Assembly (NCBI RefSeq): GCF_014982745.1 | Contig: NZ_JADCKA010000007.1 | Location: 17,562 to 81,561, forward strand | Direction of reading: 5' to 3' | Source: Gallibacter intestinalis | GTDB taxonomy: Bacteria; Bacillota; Clostridia; Peptostreptococcales; Anaerovoracaceae | Length of the DNA stretch: 64,000 bases | Shown: in pieces, positions 9,290 through 17,609 of the stretch | Layout: each line of letters opens with the position of its first letter | Position numbering within the stretch: the stretch's first letter is position 1 | Made by a program: the position numbers and the translations under genes | The notes under the pieces: model-generated | Database searches by the model: none | What the model was told of the DNA's origin: nothing | What the model saw: the letters and a program-made list of their open reading frames with translations, nothing else

Positions 9290-9295
9290 GAAGTA

Positions 9296-9383
9296 AATAA
9301 AAGAGCTGCCATAGTAAATGGTCAGCCTCGAGGATGTTTTAGATCACCCTTCAGCTGCAAAAAGTTGGGTGATCATTTTTTTA
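9296..9383 (+). ncRNA. Predicted ~90-nt antisense-type small RNA
   Basis: Bounded by the consensus promoter ending at 9289 and a strong intrinsic terminator at 9342-9382. Its 5' half carries GAGCTGCCA...AAATGGTCAGCCTC, which recurs in the opposite orientation at 9498-9532. Its 3' end overlaps the end of the convergent peptide ORF (9373-9444). The layout is that of the antitoxin RNA in type I toxin-antitoxin loci, where a short RNA pairs with a toxin mRNA. Not matched to any family by name; boundaries are inferred, not measured. Confidence 0.6.
9342..9382 (+). terminator. Intrinsic terminator of the small RNA
   Basis: Stem GATCACCC (9342-9349) with GGGTGATC (9367-9374), then A and seven T (9376-9382) on the plus strand. 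The right arm contains the stop codon of the minus-strand peptide ORF. Confidence 0.85.
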
Positions 9384-9444
9384 TTTCTCTTACCAACTCA
9401 GTAAGAGCAAGAACTATGAGTAAAACAATAATAGTTTTATCCAT
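9373..9444 (-). CDS. 23-residue hydrophobic peptide, putative type I toxin
   Basis: ATG at 9444 opens 23 codons beginning MDKTIIVLLIVLALTELV and ending in the charged tail REIKK before TGA (9373-9375). Residues 4-15 can form one short membrane helix flanked by charges, the build of Fst/Ldr/holin-like type I toxins. AAGGA lies nine bases upstream of the ATG. The stop codon is inside the stem of the opposing RNA's terminator. Not recognised as a named family; the toxin role is inferred from size, hydrophobicity and the convergent small RNA. Confidence 0.55.
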   Translation of the reverse strand: MDKTIIVLLIVLALTELVREIKK

Positions 9445-9541
9445 ATCATCGCATCCTTCCATGTATTGTCGGGTCTTCCCGTATACATTAGCGGATTGAG
9501 GCTGACCACCTTCTACCATTTATTGGCAGCTCAACACAAGT

Positions 9542-9568
9542 GTAGCACATATGTATAATATGTGCTAC
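9542..9568. promoter_or_regulatory. Perfect 11-bp palindrome upstream of the peptide transcript
   Basis: GTAGCACATAT, five-base centre GTATA, ATATGTGCTAC. On the minus strand it contains TATTAT/TATACA sequences able to act as the -10 of the peptide mRNA. Neither arm is followed by a T tract, so an operator or overlapping promoter is more likely than a terminator for the gene ending at 9592. Confidence 0.45.
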
Positions 9569-9591
9569 CATTTTCTTCCATTTCTTTTGAA

Positions 9592-10719
9592 TTATTTGGG
9601 GAAATATAAGCATCTATGCCCTCTGCACTGCTGGTTATCTTCAAACCTGGAGCAGACAGGCTTATCCATTTGCATTTTTACTCCCAGCTGTTCCTCAGCA
9701 AACCTGACCCCTTCTGTTACTGCAATATATGAATTCCTTTTGCAGCATCTCGGTCCACCGTTTTCGCTGATTGTGTTTAACGCCAGTGAAGTCATTCTGT
9801 TGGAAAGACTCCATTCCCTTTCAGCCAGAGGATTTGATCCTGTAACTATGGAAACGAATATACCTGCACTTATTCCGGCTCCACAGGCACCCCAGTATCC
9901 ACATATTCCTCCTGGAATGTCCTTTCCCCTTCTGTACATTTCTAAAAGTGCATCTTTTAATTCTATATCACCGCCGGCATTTTTATATGCAGTCAGCAAG
10001 GATGCTCCGACCATAATATGATGCTCTGGTCCGTGCATATGACAAAATGATTCATCCATAAGTTTTTCCAATATGAACACTGGTGATACAGATGTCTCTG
10101 CAAGACAGATCTCCATTATTTTATCTACACCGTGCATATGACATTCATCGCACACAAAATGCCCGTTTACACATTCTACTCTGCTACTTTGCTTTTTATG
10201 ACAGATAAAGCATTCCATTTCCTGATCCTTATCCAAGTATCTTAGAGGCGCACCGCATATTATGCAGCCTGTTTTTTCATCAAGTCTCATATAAAGCAAA
10301 GGATAAGGTCCTCCTTGCTCATCCATCTCGCTTCTTTTATATACTCTAAAGCCCATATGCTCATAAAAACCTACTGCCTGTGGATTTTGCTCATTTACGG
10401 TTAATGTATTTACACCGCAATTAGCTATTCCGTATTCCAAAAGCTGTCTACCTATGCCCATGCCTCTTGCTTTAGGTGATATAAATAACATCTCCAGACA
10501 ACCGTCCTGTACGCCCATAAATCCTAAAACTTTATCTTTTTCATCTTGATATATAAATAAATCTTTAATAGCAACCAAAGCCTCAGGTACATACTCTTTA
10601 ATTCTTAAGATTTCACTTTCAGTCAAAAAAGTATGGGTTGCTCTGACTGAAGCCTCCCACAATATGACCAGTTCATCTATCGTATTTTGATTTCTTTGCT
10701 TTACTTCAACGATTTTCAT
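9592..10719 (-). CDS. GNAT acetyltransferase fused to DUF5714 domain
   Basis: 375-residue two-domain protein. Residues about 1-150 are a GNAT N-acetyltransferase; the acetyl-CoA loop is SPKARGMGIGRQLL and the C-terminal NPQAVGFYEHMGFRVYKRSE motif is typical. Residues about 150-375 match DUF5714 as I recall it and are very rich in Cys and His: CIICG, CFICHKK, CDECHMHG, CHMHGPEHH, GICGYWGACGAG, CCKRNS and CRGHRC, so it must bind metal, perhaps zinc or an Fe-S cluster. The activity of DUF5714 is unknown. The start is the ATG at 10719 with GGAGG six bases upstream, not the ATG at 10740. It stands alone after the hinT terminator. Confidence 0.82.
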   Translation of the reverse strand: MKIVEVKQRNQNTIDELVILWEASVRATHTFLTESEILRIKEYVPEALVAIKDLFIYQDEKDKVLGFMGVQDGCLEMLFISPKARGMGIGRQLLEYGIANCGVNTLTVNEQNPQAVGFYEHMGFRVYKRSEMDEQGGPYPLLYMRLDEKTGCIICGAPLRYLDKDQEMECFICHKKQSSRVECVNGHFVCDECHMHGVDKIMEICLAETSVSPVFILEKLMDESFCHMHGPEHHIMVGASLLTAYKNAGGDIELKDALLEMYRRGKDIPGGICGYWGACGAGISAGIFVSIVTGSNPLAEREWSLSNRMTSLALNTISENGGPRCCKRNSYIAVTEGVRFAEEQLGVKMQMDKPVCSRFEDNQQCRGHRCLYFPK

Positions 10720-10761
10720 TAAAACCTCCGTGAAGTACATTTCTATTACTAAAATATAAAT

Positions 10762-10801
10762 AAAAAGAGCATAGAATGATTTATATTATCGTCCTATGCT
10801 C
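10762..10801 (-). terminator. Rho-independent terminator after hinT
   Basis: Stem GAGCATAG/CTATGCTC (10767-10774 with 10794-10801), 19-base loop, then TTTTT on the minus strand (10762-10766). It ends the mltG-to-hinT unit. Confidence 0.75.
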
Positions 10802-10816
10802 ATTTTAATCCTTCCA

Positions 10817-11158
10817 TCAGCCTGGAGGCCATTTCATAGGTCTCTTGCCAAGTATATGCATATGAAGATGCTTTACTGTCTGAAATCCGTCCTCACCGCA
10901 ATTGATTACAACTCTGTAGCCGTTGTCCATACCGGCTTCCTTTGCCACATCCTTTACCTTAGTGAGCATGTATCCTAAAAGCTCAGCATCAGCATCCGTA
11001 ACATCGTCTGTGGAAGTAATATGCTTTTTAGGTATCATCAGGATATGTACTGGAGCCTGCGGCTCAAGATCGTGAAATACAAGTATTTTATCATCCTCGT
11101 ATACCTTGTTTGAAGGTATTTCTCCAGCAGCTATTTTGCAGAAAATGCAGTCGCTCAT
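10817..11158 (-). CDS. hinT: HIT-family nucleotide hydrolase (HinT-like)
   Basis: 113 residues with the histidine triad H97-L-H99-M-H101 and N86 upstream, the active site of HinT purine nucleoside phosphoramidases. The N-terminal CIFCKIAAGEIPSNKVYED is the family start. AAGGAGG precedes the ATG. It is the last gene of the unit starting at mltG. Confidence 0.96.
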   Translation of the reverse strand: MSDCIFCKIAAGEIPSNKVYEDDKILVFHDLEPQAPVHILMIPKKHITSTDDVTDADAELLGYMLTKVKDVAKEAGMDNGYRVVINCGEDGFQTVKHLHMHILGKRPMKWPPG

Positions 11159-11188
11159 ATTTGTGTCCTCCTTTCCTGTCCTTAATGT

Positions 11189-12499
11189 TTAGTCATTTTT
11201 ATCCTTAAGAACTACTTGTGCCCCGTCGGCAAAGATCTTTTCAATCTTTACATCTGCGAAGGCATTTTTATAGCTCTCAGCTTCTGTTTCATCGATTTCA
11301 AGATATGCTTTTATATAGTTATCTGTATATCCGGTCAGGGCTTGATTTTCTTTATCGTATTCCTCAAAAAGTACCTGTCTTACATCTCCGATGGAAGATT
11401 CAATAAACAGTTTACTTTCCCTTTCACCTGTTTCAATAAGTCGTATGCTTCTTTCCTTTTTAACCGGAGGGCTAACCTGATTTGACATTTCACAGGCGGC
11501 TGTTCCTTTCCTTTTGGAATACTTAAAGGCGTGCACTTTACCAAAGCCTGCACGATTTACAATATCCAAAGTGTCTTCGAAATCCTGCTCTGTTTCACCG
11601 GGGAAACCGACAATTATGTCCGTTGTTATGCCATAGTGAATGTCAAATTCTCTGAGAGCCTTCACTATATCTAGGTATTCATTTCGATTATATCGTCTGT
11701 TCATGGCTTTAAGCACATTATCAGAACCCGACTGAAGAGAAAGGTGCAGATGATGGCACAATCTCTTGTATTTGAAAAGGCCTTTAACATATTCGGCATT
11801 GATTACAGTCGGTTCGAGGGAGCTGAGCCTTACTCTGAAATCTCCCGGCATTTTTTCAAGTCTATCTAAGATTTCATCAAGATGCTCACACAGTGCAGTG
11901 TTTATTCCGGTAAGTATAAGTTCTTTAAATCCGGCTTTAACCAAGTTTTCGCACTCTGTCATAACAGCCTGAACATCCCTTGATCTTACTGGCCCCCTAG
12001 CAAAGGGAATTATACAATAGGAGCAAAATCTATTACAGCCTTCTTGAATCTTTACATAGGCCCTTGTCCTTGATTCCATGGAAGTGATGCTGCCACATTC
12101 CACAAAATCTGTGAGCTGATCGTAATCCAATATATGCTTTTCGGTTCCTATGGAACGATTTTCGATATGCTGATTAACATAATTAAGTATTTCGTTTTTT
12201 TCGTTGGTGCCCGCCACGATATCTACTTCATCCATAGCAGCCACCTCATCACCGCTCACCTGCACATAGCAGCCTGTTACAGCAACAACGGCTTGTGGAT
12301 TTTTCTTTTTCATCTTTCTGATGTACTGTCTTGATTTTCTGTCTGCAAGCCCCGTAACGCTGCAGGTGTTTATCAGATAGACATCAGCTTTATCATATTC
12401 ATTTACTATTTCATATCCAGCAGAAGCAAACTGCTCCTTCATGGCTTCTGTTTCATACTGGTTTACCTTACAGCCCAGTGTATGAAAGGCTATTTTCAT
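11189..12499 (-). CDS. mtaB: tRNA t6A37 methylthiotransferase MtaB
   Basis: Radical SAM methylthiotransferase that converts t6A to ms2t6A at position 37 of ANN-decoding tRNAs. The N-terminal MTTase domain has the cluster ligands C10, C46 and C77; the radical SAM motif is C155-NRF-C159-SY-C162; a TRAM domain closes the protein (about 370-436). Length 436, normal for MtaB. The ATG overlaps the corC-like gene's TGA as ATGA, with AAGGA upstream. Confidence 0.96.
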   Translation of the reverse strand: MKIAFHTLGCKVNQYETEAMKEQFASAGYEIVNEYDKADVYLINTCSVTGLADRKSRQYIRKMKKKNPQAVVAVTGCYVQVSGDEVAAMDEVDIVAGTNEKNEILNYVNQHIENRSIGTEKHILDYDQLTDFVECGSITSMESRTRAYVKIQEGCNRFCSYCIIPFARGPVRSRDVQAVMTECENLVKAGFKELILTGINTALCEHLDEILDRLEKMPGDFRVRLSSLEPTVINAEYVKGLFKYKRLCHHLHLSLQSGSDNVLKAMNRRYNRNEYLDIVKALREFDIHYGITTDIIVGFPGETEQDFEDTLDIVNRAGFGKVHAFKYSKRKGTAACEMSNQVSPPVKKERSIRLIETGERESKLFIESSIGDVRQVLFEEYDKENQALTGYTDNYIKAYLEIDETEAESYKNAFADVKIEKIFADGAQVVLKDKND

Positions 12500-13860
12500 T
12501 TATCCTTGTCCTCGTTGCTTTCTTCTTCTGATTCACCTTCATCTTCAGGTTTTACAGTAAGTATTACCCTTTCTATTCGCCTATCCTTAACATTTATAAC
12601 TTCAAACTCGTAATTATCGAGATTTACGGTTATTCTTTCGTGGGCGTCCTCATCAGGGATTTCTCCCAAAATATCTATTATAAGGCCACCTACTGTTTCG
12701 CTGGTTTCGGATGTCAATTTGGTTCCTATTTCCTCATTAACATCATCAAGATTCATATATCCATCAAGAAGGTATCTGTTATCTCCAAGATCATGGATTT
12801 CCTCTTCCTCTTCATCGTATTCATCGTCGATATCTCCCATGACCTCTTCGATAATATCCTCCATTGTGACGATACCGCTAAATCCGCCATATTCGTCAAT
12901 GAGAATTGCTATGTGCTGCTTAGTTTTCTGCAATTCCAAGAACAAAGCATCTATATTCTTTGTTTCAGGTACAAAGAAGGCATCTCTTAAAATACTGCGT
13001 ATATCCACATTTTCAAAGCCCTTTTCCCTAGCCTGAATCATAAAGTCCTTGATGTTGAGTATACCTATAATATTGTCGCTTTCGTCATCATAAACAGGTA
13101 TTCTCGAATATCTCATTTCCATAAGCTCATCAAGATATTCATCGGCACCGTCCTGTATATCTATGGCAAACACATCGGTTCTCGGTGTCATTATTTCATA
13201 TGCCAGCTTATCATCAAAGGCAAATACCGAATCCAGCATTTTCTTTCCCTCTTCCTTAATGACACCAGCTTCCTTACCGATTTCTATGGCTGATTTTACA
13301 TCTTCTTCAGTAAATTTTTCTTCATAAATACCTGTTTTTTGCCTTGCTATCTTTAGGAAGATATTTGTCAAAAGTCCTACAACAACTGTCAAAGGCTTAA
13401 ACAGCGCAATCATAAATGAGGCATAAGAAGAAAGCTTGAGTGCTGTTCCTTCCGTATGCTGACGGGCAATCTGCCTTGGGAAAAAGATTGCAAACACCAG
13501 GAAAATAATCGAAGAAATCAGAGCCAATATAAGCACTGAAATGATACCTACAAAAGGTATTCCGTACTTTTCCAAAAGCTCATAGACTGTACCTGCATGG
13601 TTGATTGCTATAAGCTGGCATGCAAACAGTCCTAAAAAGGTTATAGCAGTAAAATTAGTTGCCAGCACCTTTGAAGATTTTTCAAGAAGCTTTAACAGCT
13701 TTTCTGCTTTTTTATCGCCATCCTCCGCCATGCTTCGGATATTATTTCTGTTAACATCGGCAATAGCCTTCTGCGCTGCTGTAAATACACCGCATATAAT
13801 CAGCACTATAATGCCGAGTATTGTTTCCACACTGCCTGATATCACGGGGTCAGGGTTCAT
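12496..13860 (-). CDS. CorC/HlyC-family membrane protein with CBS pair
   Basis: 454 residues: an N-terminal DUF21 membrane domain with 3-4 helices (about 10-170), two CBS domains (about 210-330; YSRIPVYDDESDNIIGILNI and IAILIDEYGGFSGIVTMEDI) and a C-terminal CorC_HlyC domain (about 345-430). The family is linked to Mg2+/Co2+ efflux or resistance. A run of acidic residues links CBS2 to CorC. AAGGAG precedes the ATG. Confidence 0.93.
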   Translation of the reverse strand: MNPDPVISGSVETILGIIVLIICGVFTAAQKAIADVNRNNIRSMAEDGDKKAEKLLKLLEKSSKVLATNFTAITFLGLFACQLIAINHAGTVYELLEKYGIPFVGIISVLILALISSIIFLVFAIFFPRQIARQHTEGTALKLSSYASFMIALFKPLTVVVGLLTNIFLKIARQKTGIYEEKFTEEDVKSAIEIGKEAGVIKEEGKKMLDSVFAFDDKLAYEIMTPRTDVFAIDIQDGADEYLDELMEMRYSRIPVYDDESDNIIGILNIKDFMIQAREKGFENVDIRSILRDAFFVPETKNIDALFLELQKTKQHIAILIDEYGGFSGIVTMEDIIEEVMGDIDDEYDEEEEEIHDLGDNRYLLDGYMNLDDVNEEIGTKLTSETSETVGGLIIDILGEIPDEDAHERITVNLDNYEFEVINVKDRRIERVILTVKPEDEGESEEESNEDKDK

Positions 13861-13862
13861 TT

Positions 13863-15092
13863 TTATTTCTCCTTTCGCTTGCGCAACATAAAGTTGTGCT
13901 TAACAGGATGATCCATCCTTATCTTTAATATCTGCTGAGGATGTGGGGCAGACTCCAAGTCGTTGCCCTCCTCATCTTTAAGATAGTCCAGCTTCTGAGT
14001 CCAAAAATCCGTATAAGGTCCAAAAACTTCTATTTCATCGCCCAGTACCATCTTGTTTCTCTGCTCCACTGTGGCTATCATCGTAGCTTCATCAAAATCC
14101 AGCACCTTTCCTACAAAGTCATAGTCCCTTGTATATGCACTGCTGGCATAATTTTGAGATTCATTGCCGGCTTTGCCATAGTAAAATCCTGTAGTAAAAT
14201 CCCTGTGGCTTACCTTTTTTACTTCCTCAAGCCATGCTGGATTAAATTTGTAGTTTTCCGGATCTTTGTAATATGCATCGATGGCTTTTCTGTAAGCTCC
14301 TACTATAGTAGCTACATAAAATGCGCTTTTCATGCGGCCTTCGATTTTTGCCGATGAAATTCCTGATGCAATTAGGTCCGGAATGTGCTCTATCATGCAC
14401 AAATCCTTGGAATTCATTATATATGTGCCTCTTTCATCCTCTTCAACTGGGAATTCCTCTCCCGGTCTCTGTTCCTCAACCAAGCTGTACTTCCATCTGC
14501 AAGGATGGGCACATTCTCCCTTATTAGCATCTCTCTGTATCATAAAATTGCTGAGTAGGCATCTTCCGGAATATGAGATGCACATAGCACCGTGAATAAA
14601 GGCTTCTGTGTCCATTTCCGCAGGAATCATATCCCTTACGCCTCTCATTTCCTCCAGAGAAAGTTCTCTTGCCATAACAACTCTTTTTACACCGTACTGT
14701 GCCCAAAATCTAGCCGTCATATAATTAGTCATGTTTGCCTGGGTGCTGAGATGTATTTCGGCATTCGGTATAATTTCCTTTACCATCATTATTGTACCAG
14801 GATCTGATACTATAAAAGCGTCAATGCCAAAATCCTTTATATGCTCCAAATACTTTTGTATAGGTTCTATATCTTCATTATGAGGAAAGATATTCAATGT
14901 CAGATGACACTTTCTGCCTCTGTCATGGGCATATTTTATGCCCTCAAGCATTTCCTCCTCTGTAAAATTTCCCGCTCCAGCTCTCAAGCTGAAAGCTTCG
15001 CCCCCAAAATACACTGCATCAGCACCATAGTCGATGGCAGCCTTTAATTTTTCCAAATCGCCCGCCGGAGCGAGCAGTTCAATCTTATTCAT
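13863..15092 (-). CDS. trhP: U32-family tRNA 5-hydroxyuridine synthesis protein (TrhP-like)
   Basis: 409-residue U32 family protein. It starts MNKIELLAPAGDLEKLKAAI and carries the U32 signature around EAFIHGAMCISYSGRCLLSN (about 163-182) with cysteines at CAHPC that may hold an Fe-S cluster. In B. subtilis the adjacent genes yrrM, yrrN and yrrO make mo5U34 in tRNA: U32 proteins hydroxylate U34 and YrrM (TrmR) methylates it. Here the gene directly follows a YrrM-like gene, so a tRNA hydroxylation role is more likely than protease activity. Only one U32 gene is present rather than the YrrN/YrrO pair. Confidence 0.85.
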   Translation of the reverse strand: MNKIELLAPAGDLEKLKAAIDYGADAVYFGGEAFSLRAGAGNFTEEEMLEGIKYAHDRGRKCHLTLNIFPHNEDIEPIQKYLEHIKDFGIDAFIVSDPGTIMMVKEIIPNAEIHLSTQANMTNYMTARFWAQYGVKRVVMARELSLEEMRGVRDMIPAEMDTEAFIHGAMCISYSGRCLLSNFMIQRDANKGECAHPCRWKYSLVEEQRPGEEFPVEEDERGTYIMNSKDLCMIEHIPDLIASGISSAKIEGRMKSAFYVATIVGAYRKAIDAYYKDPENYKFNPAWLEEVKKVSHRDFTTGFYYGKAGNESQNYASSAYTRDYDFVGKVLDFDEATMIATVEQRNKMVLGDEIEVFGPYTDFWTQKLDYLKDEEGNDLESAPHPQQILKIRMDHPVKHNFMLRKRKEK

Positions 15093-15100
15093 ATATTCGT

Positions 15101-15799
15101 TTACCTTTCCTTTATGTAGCTGACCGATACGCCGTCTCCAACGGGCAATATTGCCGTATCAACGTATCTGAGCCCCGTTATGTGGTCAAGAAAGGCTCTC
15201 ATTTTCCTAATATTTGTCTTATGCTTATTGTAAATATCGTAGGAATCATCTATGGTCATACCTCGCATAAGCACATTATCACACATGATAATGCTTCCAG
15301 GCTTCACCATTTCCATAACAATATCCCAAAATTCTCTGTAGTGACTCTTTGACGCATCTATAAACACAAATCCGAAGGGATTGCGTTTTGATGACAAAAC
15401 CTCTTCTCGCAAAGAAAGCAAGCTCTTTTTTGCATCGCCCCTAATTATTTCAACCCTATCCGAAAGTCCAAACTTTTCAACGGTTTCCATGGCTTTTTTA
15501 TACATAAGAAAATCCTTTTCTAGTGAAACAATCTTGCTTTCGGGAAGGGTTTTAGCCATGACAGTAAGGCTGTAGCCTATGGCTGTTCCGATTTCAAGGA
15601 TGTCCTCAGGTTTTAAGGCATTGAGATATGTAATCATAAGACTTTCCACATCCCTCTGCATTATGGGAACATACTTGTTTTCCGAATCAAGACGCATACG
15701 CCACAGCTTCTGATCAATTGGCCTGAACTTACGATCCATGTAGTCAACCACATCGTCGTTTATTATATTTCGTTTACTGTAACTGTCCTTTTCCGTCAT
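15101..15799 (-). CDS. trmR: tRNA 5-hydroxyuridine methyltransferase (TrmR/YrrM-like)
   Basis: 232-residue class I SAM-dependent O-methyltransferase of the catechol-OMT type. The SAM motif is EDILEIGTAIGYSLTVMAKT, followed by SLEKD and the metal-site segment FVFIDASKSHY; a second metal region is IIMCDNVLMRG. Position between mltG and a U32 gene matches B. subtilis yrrL-yrrM-yrrN/O, where YrrM methylates ho5U34 of tRNA. The ATG at 15799 lacks a strong ribosome site. Confidence 0.87.
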   Translation of the reverse strand: MTEKDSYSKRNIINDDVVDYMDRKFRPIDQKLWRMRLDSENKYVPIMQRDVESLMITYLNALKPEDILEIGTAIGYSLTVMAKTLPESKIVSLEKDFLMYKKAMETVEKFGLSDRVEIIRGDAKKSLLSLREEVLSSKRNPFGFVFIDASKSHYREFWDIVMEMVKPGSIIMCDNVLMRGMTIDDSYDIYNKHKTNIRKMRAFLDHITGLRYVDTAILPVGDGVSVSYIKER

Positions 15800-15822
15800 T
15801 TTGTACTCTTTTATTATTACAC

Positions 15823-16893
15823 TTATTTTTTATCAGGATGCTCCTTTATATATTTCTGATAAGCTTTATCGAAAGCTTCTTTATCCTTTAAAAATTCCTC
15901 ATATGTTTCAGAGAAAACATTTGTGCCATCAAGCTTATCTGTTGCCACAAAGTACAGATAATCCGTATCTGCTGGATATAATGCAGCTTCTATGGATGTC
16001 AATCCCGGCGAACATATAGGTCCCGGCGGAAGTCCATTATTTGTGTAAGGATTATAATCTGATTCAACCTGAGTATCCTCAAGACTGGCTTTGATTTTTT
16101 CCTCACCGGTTATATATGCAAGAATTGAATCCATCTGAAGAGGCATGCCTACTTCCAGTCTGTTGTATATTACACTGGCTACATTTTTCTTATCCTCATC
16201 GGTTTTAGCTTCTCTTTCTATTATGGAAGCCACCGTCATAACCTCATGAACAGAAAGTCCTAGTTCCTCTGCTCTTTCGTAATATTCATCGGTGAACACC
16301 TTATCAAACTGCTTTAGCATTGTATCTATTACCGTATGAGCGTCTGCATCCATATCCACCTGATATGTTTCAGGATACAAAAATCCTTCCAGTCTTTCTG
16401 CTCCTGCAGGAGCGTCCTTGAGAAATTCATAGTCAAATTCACCGTTCATAACCTCATCATAAAATTCTTCCTTGGTTATGATATTGTTTTCCTCTAAAAG
16501 AGTTGCATCCTTGTCCAGATTATTGCCATCAGGAATTGTAAACATCTTGCCTACGATTTTACCGCTACATAAAAGCTCCATCTGTTCCTTCATGGACATG
16601 GACTTGCTTACAGCATACTGTCCTGCTTTATAATCCCCGTCGTATCCACCAATCTTTGATTTTACTTTAAAGAAGAAAGAGCTTTTAATCATGCCCTTTT
16701 CCTCAAGCATTGCCGCAATCTGACCTGTGGAACTTCCTTCTTCAACCTTTACAATTTCGTAATCCTTGCTGTTCTTATCCACCGGCCCTCCCATAACCAT
16801 TGTTACAGATATTCCTGCAACAAAAGCTACGATGATGATTGCAATTACAATAATAAGTGGTTTTTTATTTTTACCTTTCGCACTTGTTGCCAT
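15823..16893 (-). CDS. mltG: Endolytic murein transglycosylase MltG
   Basis: 356 residues with a basic N-terminus and one transmembrane helix (about 12-34); the rest is extracytoplasmic. It contains a LysM-like portion and the YceG catalytic domain with the active-site Glu in ASIIEREA (about 225). MltG cleaves nascent glycan strands and releases them from the synthase. AAGGAG is about 12 bases from the ATG, a rather long spacing, but no other start fits. Confidence 0.95.
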   Translation of the reverse strand: MATSAKGKNKKPLIIVIAIIIVAFVAGISVTMVMGGPVDKNSKDYEIVKVEEGSSTGQIAAMLEEKGMIKSSFFFKVKSKIGGYDGDYKAGQYAVSKSMSMKEQMELLCSGKIVGKMFTIPDGNNLDKDATLLEENNIITKEEFYDEVMNGEFDYEFLKDAPAGAERLEGFLYPETYQVDMDADAHTVIDTMLKQFDKVFTDEYYERAEELGLSVHEVMTVASIIEREAKTDEDKKNVASVIYNRLEVGMPLQMDSILAYITGEEKIKASLEDTQVESDYNPYTNNGLPPGPICSPGLTSIEAALYPADTDYLYFVATDKLDGTNVFSETYEEFLKDKEAFDKAYQKYIKEHPDKK

Positions 16894-16916
16894 GTGATCG
16901 GCAATCTCCTTTCAAT

Positions 16917-16946
16917 TTTTAAAAGGGACGCAAAATATTGCGTCCC
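16917..16946 (-). terminator. Rho-independent terminator after efp
   Basis: Nine-bp stem GGGACGCAA/TTGCGTCCC (16925-16933 with 16938-16946) and four-base loop, followed on the minus strand by TTTT. The T tract is short, so some read-through into mltG is likely; mltG has no separate promoter visible. Confidence 0.75.
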
Positions 16947-16962
16947 GTCTGTGATCATATGC

Positions 16963-17523
16963 TTATTTGGATCTTCCCAGATATTCACCTGTTCTTGTAT
17001 CTATCTGTATGATCTCACCCTCTTCAATGAAGATAGGGACCTGAACTGTGGCACCTGTTTCAACAGTTGCTGCCTTTGTTACATTTGTAGCCGTATCTCC
17101 CTTTACTCCAGGTTCTGTTTCAACTACCTTAAGGTCTACGAAGTTAGGAGCTTCAACGAGGAAAGGCTGTCCCTGATAGAACTTCAGAGTAGCTTCGTCG
17201 TTTTCTCTCAGATACTTCATAGCTTCTTCGCACTGTTCTGCAGATACTGGAATCTGCTCATATGTTTCATTATCCATGAAGTAGTAAAGCTCACCATCAC
17301 TGTACAGATACTGCATATGCTTTGTTTCAATATGCGCCTTAGGGAACTTATCGTTAGGGTTAAATGCTTCTTCCCTTGTAGCTCCTGTAAGGATGTTTCT
17401 GTATTTTGTTCTTACGAAAGCAGCACCTTTACCTGGTTTTACATGCTGAAAATCCAGGACTACATGTGGCTCTCCGTTGAGTTCAAAAGTAATACCTTTT
17501 CTGAAATCTCCTGCACTTATCAT
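16963..17523 (-). CDS. efp: Translation elongation factor P
   Basis: 186 residues beginning [20 protein letters not shown]; three beta-barrel domains. The tip loop is [12 protein letters not shown] with K32 at the site modified in many bacteria. EF-P relieves ribosome stalling at polyproline. GGAG precedes the ATG and a dedicated promoter sits at 17574-17602. Confidence 0.98.
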   Translation of the reverse strand: MISAGDFRKGITFELNGEPHVVLDFQHVKPGKGAAFVRTKYRNILTGATREEAFNPNDKFPKAHIETKHMQYLYSDGELYYFMDNETYEQIPVSAEQCEEAMKYLRENDEATLKFYQGQPFLVEAPNFVDLKVVETEPGVKGDTATNVTKAATVETGATVQVPIFIEEGEIIQIDTRTGEYLGRSK

Positions 17524-17573
17524 TTATCTTTTCTCCGTTTCATATATGAATTTTTAATCTTTTAACGACATAT

Positions 17574-17602
17574 ATTATACCAAAACACGCATGTCTTGCC
17601 AA
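17574..17602 (-). promoter_or_regulatory. Promoter of efp
   Basis: Minus-strand TTGGCA (17597-17602), 17-bp spacer, TATAAT (17574-17579). It lies in the 86-bp gap between ylbF and efp and adds to read-through from the long upstream operon. Confidence 0.75.
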
Positions 17603-17609
17603 TAGGTGG

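Larger units (their letters stand above)
9303..9532. repeat. Long inverted repeat flanking the peptide ORF
   Basis: The left arm (9303-9329) contains GAGCTGCCA, AAATGGT and GGTCAGCCTC. The right arm (9498-9532) is its reverse complement with a 7-8 base insertion (blocks at 9498-9507, 9515-9521, 9524-9532). The arms therefore pair in any transcript crossing both, and both convergent RNAs carry the same 5' motif. Confidence 0.8.
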
